Part shown: positions 1-9,133 of the stretch, one piece after another
Numbering within the stretch: the stretch's first letter is position 1
How the letters are laid out: the number at the start of each line of letters is the position of its first letter
Assembly (NCBI RefSeq): GCF_031426495.1
Contig: NZ_JANPLK010000077.1
Location: 62,001 to 126,000, forward strand
Source: Gemmatimonas sp.
GTDB lineage: Bacteria; Gemmatimonadota; Gemmatimonadetes; Gemmatimonadales; Gemmatimonadaceae
Direction of reading: 5' to 3'
Length of the DNA: 64,000 bases
Made by a program: the position numbers and the translations under genes
Notes under the pieces: model-generated
Database searches by the model: none
Seen by the model: only the letters and a program-made list of their open reading frames with translations
Told to the model about the DNA's origin: nothing

Positions 1-1590
1 CGCGAGAACCTGCCCGACGTGGTCGACTGGGTGAAAGTCTCCGGGATCGCCTGGCACGGCGACGGCTTCTTCTACAGCCGTTATCCCTCACCCGAGAACA
101 CCGACGCCGCCTTCTCCTCGGTGAACGAAGACCACCAGGTCTTCTACCACACACTCGGCACGTCGCAGTCGTCCGACCGCTTGGTGTACCGGGACCGTGA
201 CAACCCGCAGCGCTTCCACACGGTCGGCACCACGGAGGACGAACGCTTTGCCGTCCTCTCGGTGAGCGATCGCGGGCAGGGCAAGGATGGTAACGCGCTG
301 CACCTGCTGGACCTCACCGTGCCCGACGGCGCGTTCGCTCCGTTGTGGCGCACGTTCGACGATCAGATGGACGTGCTCGACACCGTCGGCGATCAGCTCC
401 TCGTGCTCACGAACCGCCACGCGCCCAATCAGCGCGTCGTGCGCATCGATCCCACTGCTCCCGACGAAGCGAACTGGGTCACGGTGATCGACGAGCGCAC
501 TGAGCCCGTGAGTGGGATGTCGACCGCTGGCGGACGCCTGTTCGCGACGTATCTGAAAGACGTGACGACGCGCGCCTACGTGTATGCGCTCGACGGCACC
601 GTGGAGCGCGAGATCACGCTCCCCGGCATCGGCACCGCCGGCGGCTTCGATGGCGAGCATGATGCGACGTCGGTGTACTACGGCTTCACCTCGTTCACGG
701 CACCGATCACCGTGTATCGGTACGACATCGCGTCGGGACGCAGCACGCAGCTGCGCGACGTCACGCTGCCGTTCGACCCGACGCAGTTCGACACGACGCA
801 GGTGTTCGTGACCAGCAAGGATGGCACGCAGGTCCCGGCGTTCATCGTGGCCCGAAAGGGGCTCGTACTCGACGGCGCCAATCCCACGATGCTGTACGCG
901 TACGGCGGCTTCAACGTGTCGCTGCCGCCCAACTTCAGTGCCATGCGCGTGGCCTTTCTCGAGCAGGGCGGCGTGTACGTGCAGGCCAACCTGCGCGGCG
1001 GCAATGAATACGGGGAGGCGTGGCACCAGGGCGGCATGAAGGAGAGGAAGCAGAATGTCTTCGACGACTTCGTGGCGGTGGCCGAGTGGTTGTTCGCGCA
1101 CGGCTATACCCGCAGCGACAAGCTGGCGATCGCGGGCGGCTCCAACGGCGGCTTGCTGGTCGGCGCCATCATGACGCAGCGTCCCACCTTGGCAAAGGTC
1201 GCGTTGCCGGCCGTCGGGGTGATGGACATGCTCCGCTTTCACAAGTTCACCATCGGCTGGAACTGGATCGCCGACTATGGGTCGAGCGATGACGCCGACG
1301 GCTTCCGATACCTCGTTGCCTACTCGCCGCTGCACAATCTGAAGGACGGCACGGCGTATCCCGCCACGCTGATCACCACGGCCGACCACGACGATCGCGT
1401 CGTGCCGGCTCACTCGTTCAAGTTCGCCGCACGATTGCAGCAAGCGCATCGTGGGCCGAACCCGGTGCTGATCCGCATCGAGACGCAGTCGGGACACGGC
1501 AGTTCGTCACTCACCAAGCAGATTGCGGAAATAGCCGACGAGTACGCGTTCATTTTCGAGAACCTCGGGCATTCACCGGAGTCGCTCTGA
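1..1590 (+). CDS. Prolyl oligopeptidase family serine peptidase (S9A), 5' end outside window
   Basis: The reading frame is open from base 1, so the N-terminus lies upstream; 529 residues are visible. The C-terminal alpha/beta-hydrolase domain carries a complete S9 triad: Ser in GGSNGGLLVGA (codon 1141-1143), Asp in TADHDDRVVP (about 1381-1410) and His in QSGHGSS (about 1489-1500). The preceding ~270 residues are the beta-propeller that gates substrate access in this family. It would cleave short peptides after proline. Only about 180-200 residues, including any signal peptide, should be missing, since the family is usually about 700 residues. The next gene on the same strand starts about 30 bases downstream. 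Family assignment is very secure; cellular location cannot be judged. Confidence 0.95.
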   Translation, partial: RENLPDVVDWVKVSGIAWHGDGFFYSRYPSPENTDAAFSSVNEDHQVFYHTLGTSQSSDRLVYRDRDNPQRFHTVGTTEDERFAVLSVSDRGQGKDGNALHLLDLTVPDGAFAPLWRTFDDQMDVLDTVGDQLLVLTNRHAPNQRVVRIDPTAPDEANWVTVIDERTEPVSGMSTAGGRLFATYLKDVTTRAYVYALDGTVEREITLPGIGTAGGFDGEHDATSVYYGFTSFTAPITVYRYDIASGRSTQLRDVTLPFDPTQFDTTQVFVTSKDGTQVPAFIVARKGLVLDGANPTMLYAYGGFNVSLPPNFSAMRVAFLEQGGVYVQANLRGGNEYGEAWHQGGMKERKQNVFDDFVAVAEWLFAHGYTRSDKLAIAGGSNGGLLVGAIMTQRPTLAKVALPAVGVMDMLRFHKFTIGWNWIADYGSSDDADGFRYLVAYSPLHNLKDGTAYPATLITTADHDDRVVPAHSFKFAARLQQAHRGPNPVLIRIETQSGHGSSSLTKQIAEIADEYAFIFENLGHSPESL

Positions 1591-1622
1591 CCGGAGCCCG
1601 CCTCACCGCGCTCGCGCTGCTC

Positions 1623-2597
1623 GTGGCGGGTACCGCACTCGGCGTCGGACTCGGTACCGGCGCGCCCACGCTCGCGCGGCTCTCACGCTTTGAGACCAAA
1701 GCGATCGAAGGCATGCCGATCGTGGGCAACAAGGCCGCGTTTCGCCTGTTCGACATGCCCGACAGCGTGGCGGTGTACGGCACGCAGTATTTCCTGCCGT
1801 CGCGTGGCACGATCATCATCCTGCACGGGCTCGGCGCCCACGACGCCCTGGCCATGCAGGCCGGCGACTCGCTGCGACGCGTGACCGGCATGAACATTCT
1901 GTTCCTCGACCTGCGTGGGAACGGGCGGTCGGGCGGCGCGCGGGGACGCATCGGGCACGACACCCAGTACGCCGACGACCTCGCCGGTGTCGTGCGCGAA
2001 CTCAAGCGCGCGAATCCGTCGGGGCCGGTGTTGCTGGTAGGTGTGCGTCAGGGTGCCGGCACGGTGCTCGCGTTTGCCGCACACGCGCGTGATGCCGAGC
2101 AGCCACGTGTGCAAGGGATCGCGCTGGTGGATCCCATCCTGACGCTGGATTCGCTACAGATGGCGGGCACGCAAGACGGTGGTGCCTTTCAGTGGCACAC
2201 CCGGAGACTGCGCGTGCAACAGCTGTTGAACGTCGCGGGCCTGCACTTCGCCGACCGTCTTCCCGTGGCGTATCAGCGGGCGCAGCAGCCCGACGGACCG
2301 ACCGCCCGCACCTTCAGCTGGCGCGCCATTCGCACCCTGCTGCCGCACGATCCGTGGGCCATTGCGAACGACACGCCGCTGCCGGTGTTGCTGGTGCGCC
2401 GCGACGCGCCCGTAGCCGTGCCGTTGCGTCGCACCGACCGGCACGAAGTGGAATCCGTGCCGATCGACGCGTCGCTGTTTACATCGGCAACGTGGCGCAT
2501 CTTCGAACGGTGGACGGCGCAGTTTTCCGCCGATGCCGCTGTTCCGGAGAACATTCTCCCGTACGTGCCGATTCCACTCACCGACACCGCACGGTAA
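1623..2597 (+). CDS. Alpha/beta-hydrolase fold protein lacking the nucleophile serine
   Basis: A 324-residue protein with the Hydrolase_4 (serine aminopeptidase/monoacylglycerol lipase) layout: oxyanion segment ILHGLGAHD near residue 68, LDLRGNGRSGG near 95, and an elbow at 138-146. The elbow reads VGVRQGAG, so position 142, where GxSxG enzymes have the nucleophile, is Arg (codon CGT at 2046-2048). If the sequence is correct, the protein is either a pseudoenzyme or uses different chemistry. The GTG at 1623 is a compromise start: the frame stays open upstream and encodes a hydrophobic segment (ALTGARLTALALLVAGTALG), so true initiation may lie near 1587, at a CTG overlapping the previous stop, giving a full membrane anchor. 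It is probably cotranscribed with the upstream oligopeptidase and converges on the next gene. Confidence 0.8.
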   Translation: MAGTALGVGLGTGAPTLARLSRFETKAIEGMPIVGNKAAFRLFDMPDSVAVYGTQYFLPSRGTIIILHGLGAHDALAMQAGDSLRRVTGMNILFLDLRGNGRSGGARGRIGHDTQYADDLAGVVRELKRANPSGPVLLVGVRQGAGTVLAFAAHARDAEQPRVQGIALVDPILTLDSLQMAGTQDGGAFQWHTRRLRVQQLLNVAGLHFADRLPVAYQRAQQPDGPTARTFSWRAIRTLLPHDPWAIANDTPLPVLLVRRDAPVAVPLRRTDRHEVESVPIDASLFTSATWRIFERWTAQFSADAAVPENILPYVPIPLTDTAR

Positions 2598-2606
2598 CAC
2601 CACGTA

Positions 2607-4565
2607 CTACTTCGACGGAAACGGGCGAGGGGCCGGCAGATCGGCGGCGAAGCGCCACGGCGCCGCCCCCTCCCGCGTGAGCTTCACATTGGCGAGCCGT
2701 GCGCGCACCATGGCGATCGGCATCGGGCCACCTTGCAGCACGGCGTCATGAAACTCCCGGTCGGTCATCTTCTTCGACATCACCAGCTCCTTGTACAACG
2801 CGCGCAACTGCAATCCACCCAGCATGTACGCCGCCTGATAGATCGGTGAGTACGACCCGTTGAACGAGCGGCGCACTTCCCCCTCGGCGTTGGCGCGCTC
2901 GAACGGCACCTTGTCCACTACATACTCGATCGCCTGCTCCGGCGTCATCTTGCCCAGGTGGAAGCTCAGCGAGAAGACGATGCGCGCACTGCGATGCATG
3001 CGCCACGCGAGCGCCCCGAGACGGTCTTCCGGCGTGACATGGAAGTCGCGATCCCACAGAAACATTTCCCAATACAACGACTGCCCTTCGTTCCAGAACG
3101 GCGTGGAGAACACGCGGCGATGTGGGTTGTAGCGCGCCGACATGAACCCTTGCAGATGGTGGCCGGGATTCAGCTCGTGAAAGACCACCGCGCGCGAAAA
3201 GTAGGGATTGTTGCCGCGCAAACTCATCAGCTTCTCTTCATCGGTCATGTCCGCTGTGGGATACGACACGAGAATGAGATCGCCGCCCAGAAAGAACGGT
3301 GAGACGCGCTGACGCTCGGGGGCCATCATCTCCATGCGCCAGTCTTCGCGGGCCAATGCCGGAATCGTGACCCAGTCGTGCTTGGCGAAGAACGCGTCCG
3401 CCTCGTTCGCAAGGTCGCGAATGAGATCTGGCTGCTTGCCGGGCTCGACGTACATGTTCTTCACTTTCTCCATCGCCGCTTTCCAGTCGTCGCCCACGCC
3501 CATCTCACGCGCGGCCTTCTTGGCCTCGGACAAGCTGAACGCATACTCCGTCTCGGCGATCGCGATCAGTTCATCGGCCGTATACGGAATCATGGCGTGG
3601 CGCAGATCCGCCGCGAGCCCCTCGGCGCCGATCGGATCGCCGATGATCGGCTCATTGGCCGCCGCCGCATTTCGCGGTGCCGGCGCCGCTCCGGCGCCGC
3701 CCTGCCCTCCCGCTCCGCCACCGCCTGCGACGACGGATGCCGGCTGGATACCGACCACCCGCGTGCGAATGGTGGTCGCGTAGCGCCGCATCGCTTCGTC
3801 GAGCTTCTGATAGGGATTGGTTGCCCACCAGGAAAAGAGCGGATCGTACCCGTTGTAATAGCGATACCACACGCCCACGGTGTTGCGGATCTGATCGAGT
3901 TGATCGGCGGCGCGGTTGCCCACCGTACGCGATACCTTGGGCGCCGGGACGCGGGCCGGACGCGGTGTACCATTCGCGCTGTCGCCGGCGGGACGGGCCG
4001 GGGCAGGCTCGAGCACCGCCCGCAGGCTGTCGACCAGCTTGGCGACATCGGCGAGCGTGCGAGCCGACGCCTGCGCATCGATGGTCTTGAGGTCGCGTCG
4101 TTCATCCTGCAGCGCGAGTACGCGATCGGCGAAGGGAAGCAGCGGCAGCATTTCCTTGCGCTGAATCTCCTCGCGATCCATCAGTTCGAGCTGATAGCGC
4201 AGATGATTCTCGAGCAGCGCGTAGTCCGCCTTGCCTTCTTGCGACAGCTTGTCGAACACGAGCTCACCCAAGCGTGCGCGCCAGGCCATGTAGAAGGCAC
4301 GCGTACGCGAGCGCTGCGCGGGAGAGTCGGGCGCGTCGTAGCGACGCTGAAGCACCTGCTGATCGGAGGCAAACCGCGCGATGACATCGGCCATCTCGCT
4401 CGTACGCGCCGACACGAGGGCGCTGAGCGCGGGGACACTCGCCGTCGGATCAGTCGGGAAGTTCTGCCGCGTGGTCGTCTTCACGCCGCCCGGCTGCGCG
4501 GACAACACGAGGGGAATCGCAAACAGCGACGTAGCTGCCCAAACGGCGCGCGACGAACGAATCAC
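2607..4565 (-). CDS. Secreted DUF885 family protein, predicted zinc carboxypeptidase-like
   Basis: A 652-residue protein with a GTG start at 4565, chosen because AGGAG lies 6-10 bases upstream and a signal peptide follows (about residues 1-24, ending LVLSAQP). It has the DUF885 hallmark HELNPGHHLQ at residues 463-472, and a downstream glutamate at 493 (WNEGQSLYWE) could be the third zinc ligand, as in HExxH...E peptidases. A Gly/Ala-rich low-complexity insert sits near residues 285-310. DUF885 proteins are thought to be periplasmic peptidases, but substrates are poorly known. The gene begins 28 bases after the histidine kinase stop on the same strand and converges with the hydrolase gene, with only 9 bases between the stops. 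The frame is open far upstream of 4565, but that part is antisense-like and overlaps the kinase. Confidence 0.9.
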   Translation of the reverse strand: MIRSSRAVWAATSLFAIPLVLSAQPGGVKTTTRQNFPTDPTASVPALSALVSARTSEMADVIARFASDQQVLQRRYDAPDSPAQRSRTRAFYMAWRARLGELVFDKLSQEGKADYALLENHLRYQLELMDREEIQRKEMLPLLPFADRVLALQDERRDLKTIDAQASARTLADVAKLVDSLRAVLEPAPARPAGDSANGTPRPARVPAPKVSRTVGNRAADQLDQIRNTVGVWYRYYNGYDPLFSWWATNPYQKLDEAMRRYATTIRTRVVGIQPASVVAGGGGAGGQGGAGAAPAPRNAAAANEPIIGDPIGAEGLAADLRHAMIPYTADELIAIAETEYAFSLSEAKKAAREMGVGDDWKAAMEKVKNMYVEPGKQPDLIRDLANEADAFFAKHDWVTIPALAREDWRMEMMAPERQRVSPFFLGGDLILVSYPTADMTDEEKLMSLRGNNPYFSRAVVFHELNPGHHLQGFMSARYNPHRRVFSTPFWNEGQSLYWEMFLWDRDFHVTPEDRLGALAWRMHRSARIVFSLSFHLGKMTPEQAIEYVVDKVPFERANAEGEVRRSFNGSYSPIYQAAYMLGGLQLRALYKELVMSKKMTDREFHDAVLQGGPMPIAMVRARLANVKLTREGAAPWRFAADLPAPRPFPSK

Positions 4566-4593
4566 AACGGACTCCTGCGGGTCGGGGATGCGG

Positions 4594-6693
4594 TCACGCC
4601 ACGCTGGCGCAACTCGGACTGTCGGACGCCTGCGATGCGGCATCAGCCGATGCGGCATCAGGCGGTGCGATATCAGGCGATGGGATGCACACGCGTGGCA
4701 AGCGGATGGTAAACGTGGCCCCACGCTCCAGCGACGAGACGACGCTGATGGCGCCGCCGGCCTGCCGGACAATGCCGTCGACCGTGGCCAGGCCCAGTCC
4801 CGTCCCTTTGCCAATCGGCTTGGTGGAGAAGAACGGTTCGAACACGTGCGGCAGGGCCTCGGGGGCGATCCCGTGGCCTTCGTCCTGCACCACCAACGTG
4901 ATGACGTCGCCCGTCGCCATGCCCAGCTCGGCGGCCTGCGCGTCATCCACCGTGTCCTTCGCGACCTGAAGGCGAAGCGTGCCGCCGTCGGGCATGGCAT
5001 CGCGCGCATTCACCGACAGGTTCACCACCACCTGATCGAGCTGCGACGGATCGATCCACACCGGCGAGTCGTTGGCCTTGACGTCGACCGTGACCGCGAT
5101 GTCGGCACCGAGGAGCCGTTCGAGCATGGTGGCCATCTGCCGCACGTGCGTACCGAGGTCGAGCTGCTGCGGTTCTATCGTCTGACGGCGCGCGTAGGCC
5201 AGCAGTTGTCGCGTCAGTCCCACGGCCCGCTGCGCGGCCGCGCTGGCCTCGTCTACATCGGCGCGTTTGCGATCGTTGGGCGGGATACTCTCCTTCAGCA
5301 ACGTGAGATTGCCGAGGATCACCATCATGATGTTGTTGAAGTCGTGCGCGATGCCGCCGGCCAGCCGACCCACGGTGGCGAGTCGCTGACTTCGTTCTTC
5401 GGCGGCGATTTCACTGCGCAGGTCAGTGAGATTCACCGCGCTGGCCGATGCGCCGATGATCACGTCGCTGGCGTCGCGTAACGGCAGCAGCGTAACCGCG
5501 TATTCCTGATCCGGCTCCAACCGCATGGTTTCGGTGAAGCTCTCGCCATTCAACGCGCGCTGCCAACTGTGCGTACCGGCGTGCTGCAGTTGCGCGACCA
5601 ACTGCGAGGCAGTGGGTGACGCGGCCACCAACATGCCAGTGGCATCGACCACCGCCACGGCGTCTCGTGCACCGGCGAAGTGCGCCTCGAGCCGCGCCGA
5701 TGAAGTGCGCATGGCCTCGAGAATGCGCGCGCGCTCTTCCGCGTCTGCACGACGCTGCCCGACGGCGACCGCGAGCAGGATGTGCGAGATACCCACAATG
5801 AACGCGTAGCCCTGGGCCCACGCGATCTGATAGAACGTTTCGTCCGAGAGAACGACGAACGGCCCGCGTCCGTTCAGGGTGGCAAGGACGCAAGCGCCGG
5901 CTACGGCGATGGTGCCCCACAGCGTAGTGCCAACGCCTAGGCGAAACGCCGACCAGATGAGCAGCGGACTGACGACGACGCCAAGTGGTGGCTGAAACGC
6001 CGAGTTGCTGGTGTACGAGAAGGCGACCAGCAAGGACAGCGCAAGCGCTTCGAAGAACAGCAGTCGTTCGAGCACCTGCTGTCGCGTGGTCGACTCCATC
6101 GTGGACACCTGCTGCCGACGCAGGTGCATGAGCGCCGGCACCAACAGCAGCACCCATGTAATCTCCGACACCCACCACTGAAAGCCTTCCATCGGCACGG
6201 TGCCGCGGCCGATCGCCGAATAGCCGATACCACCCAGCAGCGCGGCCAGGGGAATAGTGCCCACCGACGCGACAAGGCCGAACCGGGCCAGATCGCCCGG
6301 CTGCTCGAAGTCGGGCGGACGACGGAGCACGCGCTCGGTCAGCTCGGTCGTGCCCCATTCGCCCACGATGCGCGCGCTGATCAACAGCAGCTGCACCGGC
6401 AGTGAGCCGGCCACGAACAATTCCAACGCGCACCAGTTCATCACCGCGAGCGCCGCGACCATGACGGGGCGGAGCGCGCGCGGCGTCAGAAACAGCGTGA
6501 AGATGCCGACCGCCGTGGCCGGCCACACGCCGAAGTTCGACCCGAACCGGAACGAGGCGGCGAGGGGGGCGGCGACGGCAAGGAAATAGAGAATCGCGGC
6601 CACGATCGCCGACGGCCCGAAGCGCGCGAAGGCGAGCGCCCCGAGCGATTCACCGCGTCGCGTCGGTGCCGAGAGCGGCATCGAGCTGGTCAT
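4594..6693 (-). CDS. Membrane-bound hybrid-less sensor histidine kinase (MASE1-like N-terminus)
   Basis: A 699-residue protein starting at ATG 6693; a TTG at 6729 is possible but less likely. Residues ~25-310 hold about eight hydrophobic segments resembling a MASE1 sensor. A PAS-like domain follows (~325-420), then a HisKA region with the phospho-acceptor in GGIAHDFNN (His about residue 450) and an HATPase domain with the N-box NLSVNARDAMPDGG and G-boxes DEGHGIA and KGTGLGLA. It should autophosphorylate in response to a membrane or intracellular signal. No receiver domain and no response regulator are present nearby, so the partner is elsewhere. The last ~30 residues are encoded by an imperfect 15-bp repeat. 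It lies between the ABC-F gene upstream and DUF885 downstream, all on the minus strand. Confidence 0.9.
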   Translation of the reverse strand: MTSSMPLSAPTRRGESLGALAFARFGPSAIVAAILYFLAVAAPLAASFRFGSNFGVWPATAVGIFTLFLTPRALRPVMVAALAVMNWCALELFVAGSLPVQLLLISARIVGEWGTTELTERVLRRPPDFEQPGDLARFGLVASVGTIPLAALLGGIGYSAIGRGTVPMEGFQWWVSEITWVLLLVPALMHLRRQQVSTMESTTRQQVLERLLFFEALALSLLVAFSYTSNSAFQPPLGVVVSPLLIWSAFRLGVGTTLWGTIAVAGACVLATLNGRGPFVVLSDETFYQIAWAQGYAFIVGISHILLAVAVGQRRADAEERARILEAMRTSSARLEAHFAGARDAVAVVDATGMLVAASPTASQLVAQLQHAGTHSWQRALNGESFTETMRLEPDQEYAVTLLPLRDASDVIIGASASAVNLTDLRSEIAAEERSQRLATVGRLAGGIAHDFNNIMMVILGNLTLLKESIPPNDRKRADVDEASAAAQRAVGLTRQLLAYARRQTIEPQQLDLGTHVRQMATMLERLLGADIAVTVDVKANDSPVWIDPSQLDQVVVNLSVNARDAMPDGGTLRLQVAKDTVDDAQAAELGMATGDVITLVVQDEGHGIAPEALPHVFEPFFSTKPIGKGTGLGLATVDGIVRQAGGAISVVSSLERGATFTIRLPRVCIPSPDIAPPDAASADAASQASDSPSCASVA
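4633..4680. repeat. Imperfect 15-bp tandem repeat in the kinase C-terminus
   Basis: Three to four copies of a unit close to GATGCGGCATCAGGC run through the last codons of the histidine kinase and encode an Asp/Ala/Ser-rich tail. The copies differ by a few bases. It is a likely site of length variation by slippage, outside the catalytic domain. Confidence 0.7.
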
Positions 6694-6748
6694 CGGGGGA
6701 ATGTTCCGACCGGCGCGGCCGGATCGCAAGCAGTCAGCACGCGTGGTT

Positions 6749-8635
6749 TTACTCGGAGGCGATCGTTTCCAGCTCTTCCCAGCGGGCCATCATGGCCGGG
6801 ATCGCCGACTCGAGTTCGGCCACCCGGCTACGGACGGCACCGAAGGTGGCGGGGTCACGAACCACCGCCGGGTCGGCGAGCGAGACATACCCCTGCTCCA
6901 GTTCCTGTTCGCTTGCGCTGATGCGATCGGGGAGCGCCGCCAGCTCCTGCGTCTCCTTGTACGACAACTTCCGCTTCTTCGGCTTCGCGCCGCCGGGGAT
7001 CTCGATGCGTTTCGGTGGCACAGCGTTGACCACCACCGGTGCCGGCCGTTGACGAAGCCAGTCGGTGTACCCGCCCACGTACTCGCGAATCACGCCCTTC
7101 CCTTCGAACACCAGCGTGCTCGACACGACCGCATCGAGAAAGGCACGATCGTGCGACACCAGCAGCAACGTGCCGGTGAACGCGGTGAGCAGCGCCTCGA
7201 GCACATCAAGCGTTTCGATGTCGAGATCGTTGGTGGGTTCGTCGAGGACGAGCACGTTGAACGAGCGCGTGAACAGGCGGGCCAGCAGGAGGCGATTTCG
7301 TTCGCCGCCGCTCAAGGCACGCACCGGCGTGCGGGCGCGATCGGGGGAGAACAGGAAGTCCTGCAGGTAGCCGTTCACGTGCCGCTGCTGACCCCCCACC
7401 GACACGAACTCGGCGCCGTCGGCAATGCTGTCGAACACGCTGCGCTCGGGGTCGAGCTGCTCGCGACGTTGATCGAAGTATGCGATCTCGAGATTCGTGC
7501 CGTGACGGATCGATCCGCTCTGCGGCGTGAGCTCGCCAAGCAGGAGTTTGATGAGCGTGGTCTTACCACAGCCGTTCGGCCCCACCAAGCCCACGCGGTC
7601 GCCGCGCATGATGGTGGTGGTGAGTTCCGACACGATCGACTTCGTACCATGCGTGAAACTGATGGCGTTCGCCTCGAGCACCATCCGTCCGGAGCGCTCG
7701 GCGTCCTGCGTCTGCGCCCGTGTAGTGCCCACGCGTTCACGGCGCTGCGACCGCTCCACCCGTAGGGCTTCGAGGCCGCGCACCCGTCCTTCGTTGCGCG
7801 TGCGTCGCGCCTGAATACCGGTGCGAATCCACACCTCTTCCTTCGCCAGCCGTTTGTCGAACTCTTCCCACGACTTCGCTTCCGACGCCAGCATGGCGTC
7901 CTTCCGCTCGAGATACGTATCGTAGTTGGTCCCGAAGTCCACCAGCCGGCCGCGATCGAGTTCCACGATGCGGGTGGCGACCCGGCGCAGGAACGCGCGA
8001 TCGTGGGTCACGAAGATCAAGGTGAGTCCGCGCGAGGTGAGGTACTCCTCCATCCACTCGATAGCGTCGATGTCGAGATGGTTGGTGGGCTCGTCGAGGA
8101 GAATGAGATCGGGCTCGCACACGAGTGCGCGCGCCAACAACGCCTGACGCGTGCGACCACCCGAGGCCTGCTCAATACGCGCCTCCGGGTCGAGGGCGAG
8201 ATGTTCGAGCACGGTCTCCACGCGGATGTGCAGCTGCCACGCGTCGGCCGAATCGAGGGCGCGATGCAGGCGGTCGAGCTCGCGCAGCGCGGCATCGGAG
8301 TGATCCACACTGACGCGCAGCGAGGCCGCGTGGTACTCCGTGAGCAAGCGGCCGCGATCGCCCAACCCTTCGGCGACCACCTCGAACATCGACCCGGTGA
8401 GCGCCAGCGGCATCTCCTGATCGAGCCGGGCCATCGTCACGCCGCCCAGCTTCACCACCGCCCCGCTGTCCGGCCCCTGCGTGCCGTCGAGCACCTTCAT
8501 GAACGTGCTCTTGCCGGCGCCATTGCGGCCCAGCAGACAGACCCGCTCCCCCCGCTCGATGGCGAAATCGGCGTGGTTGAGCACGGGGGGACCCCCGAAG
8601 GCGACACTGACGTCCTGCAACGATACGAGCGACAT
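6749..8635 (-). CDS. uup: ABC-F family ATPase, Uup-like
   Basis: A 628-residue soluble protein with two ABC domains and no membrane segments. Domain 1 has Walker A GRNGAGKST, signature SGGRTRQALLA and Walker B LILLDEPTNHLD. Domain 2 has Walker A GPNGCGKTT, signature LSGGERNRLLLAR and VLVLDEPTNDLD. A charged interdomain linker and a C-terminal ~80-residue helical arm (SASEQELEQGY...) match the Uup subgroup, which acts on ribosomes or branched DNA intermediates. The start is 8635 (MSLVSLQDV); an in-frame ATG at 8644 is equally possible. The frame stays open about 1.4 kb upstream, but that is antisense to real genes. It is head-to-head with the DCC gene with only 12-21 bases between starts. The subgroup name is inferred from domain order. 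Confidence 0.93.
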   Translation of the reverse strand: MSLVSLQDVSVAFGGPPVLNHADFAIERGERVCLLGRNGAGKSTFMKVLDGTQGPDSGAVVKLGGVTMARLDQEMPLALTGSMFEVVAEGLGDRGRLLTEYHAASLRVSVDHSDAALRELDRLHRALDSADAWQLHIRVETVLEHLALDPEARIEQASGGRTRQALLARALVCEPDLILLDEPTNHLDIDAIEWMEEYLTSRGLTLIFVTHDRAFLRRVATRIVELDRGRLVDFGTNYDTYLERKDAMLASEAKSWEEFDKRLAKEEVWIRTGIQARRTRNEGRVRGLEALRVERSQRRERVGTTRAQTQDAERSGRMVLEANAISFTHGTKSIVSELTTTIMRGDRVGLVGPNGCGKTTLIKLLLGELTPQSGSIRHGTNLEIAYFDQRREQLDPERSVFDSIADGAEFVSVGGQQRHVNGYLQDFLFSPDRARTPVRALSGGERNRLLLARLFTRSFNVLVLDEPTNDLDIETLDVLEALLTAFTGTLLLVSHDRAFLDAVVSSTLVFEGKGVIREYVGGYTDWLRQRPAPVVVNAVPPKRIEIPGGAKPKKRKLSYKETQELAALPDRISASEQELEQGYVSLADPAVVRDPATFGAVRSRVAELESAIPAMMARWEELETIASE

Positions 8636-8656
8636 GCCGCACATTAGCTTGCAGGC

Positions 8657-9106
8657 ATGGCCAATGCGACGGACACGCCGCCTTCCGGCACGCGATCGGA
8701 GCATCGATCGGTGCTGCTGTACGACGGGGACTGCGGTTTCTGCGCCGGCAGCGTGCAGTTCGTGCTGCGACATGAACCGGCGGCCGCGCGAGGGCGCCTG
8801 GCGTTCGCCCCGCTGCAGAGCGCCTTCGGTACTCGCGTGCGCGAGCAATTTCCGGAGTTGGTTGGCGTGGATTCGGTGGTGTGGTACGACCCCGCGGTTC
8901 CCGCCGTACGCGTGCGCAGTGCGGCGGCATTGGCCGCCACGGCCCACTTGGGCGGCCTGTGGGCCGTCGCGGCCACGCTCGCCCGCCTCGTGCCTCGGGG
9001 ACTCAGGGACGCGATCTACGATAAGATCGCCCGTCGCCGCTTCGAGATCGCCGCCCCGGCCTGCCTGCTGCCGACCCCTGAGGAACGGGCGCGCTTCCTT
9101 CCGTAG
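8657..9106 (+). CDS. DCC-type thiol-disulfide oxidoreductase (DUF393)
   Basis: A 149-residue protein with the family signature near its N-terminus: LLYDGDCGFCAGSVQF (about residues 19-35). The CxxC pair in DGDCGFC is the expected redox site of the thioredoxin-like DUF393 fold. The rest matches the family in length and spacing (FAPLQSAFG, then DSVVWYD). These proteins are thought to carry out thiol-disulfide exchange, but few are characterised. No signal peptide is seen, so it is probably cytoplasmic. The amidase starts 27 bases downstream on the same strand, so the two are probably cotranscribed. The very short divergent spacer to the ABC-F gene means any promoter must overlap coding sequence. 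Confidence 0.88.
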   Translation: MANATDTPPSGTRSEHRSVLLYDGDCGFCAGSVQFVLRHEPAAARGRLAFAPLQSAFGTRVREQFPELVGVDSVVWYDPAVPAVRVRSAAALAATAHLGGLWAVAATLARLVPRGLRDAIYDKIARRRFEIAAPACLLPTPEERARFLP

Positions 9107-9133
9107 TCTTCCGTCGAGACGGTAGTTTCTCGC

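Noticed and set aside
88..1497. Long open frame antisense to the prolyl oligopeptidase gene
   Set aside because: High-GC codon bias leaves antisense frames open; composition is Arg/His/Ala-rich, without any family motif, and the plus-strand gene has a full catalytic triad.
4566..5009. Upstream extension of the DUF885 frame
   Set aside because: It overlaps the kinase gene and reads as Arg/Pro/Ser-rich nonsense; the GTG at 4565 has a ribosome site and is followed by a signal peptide.
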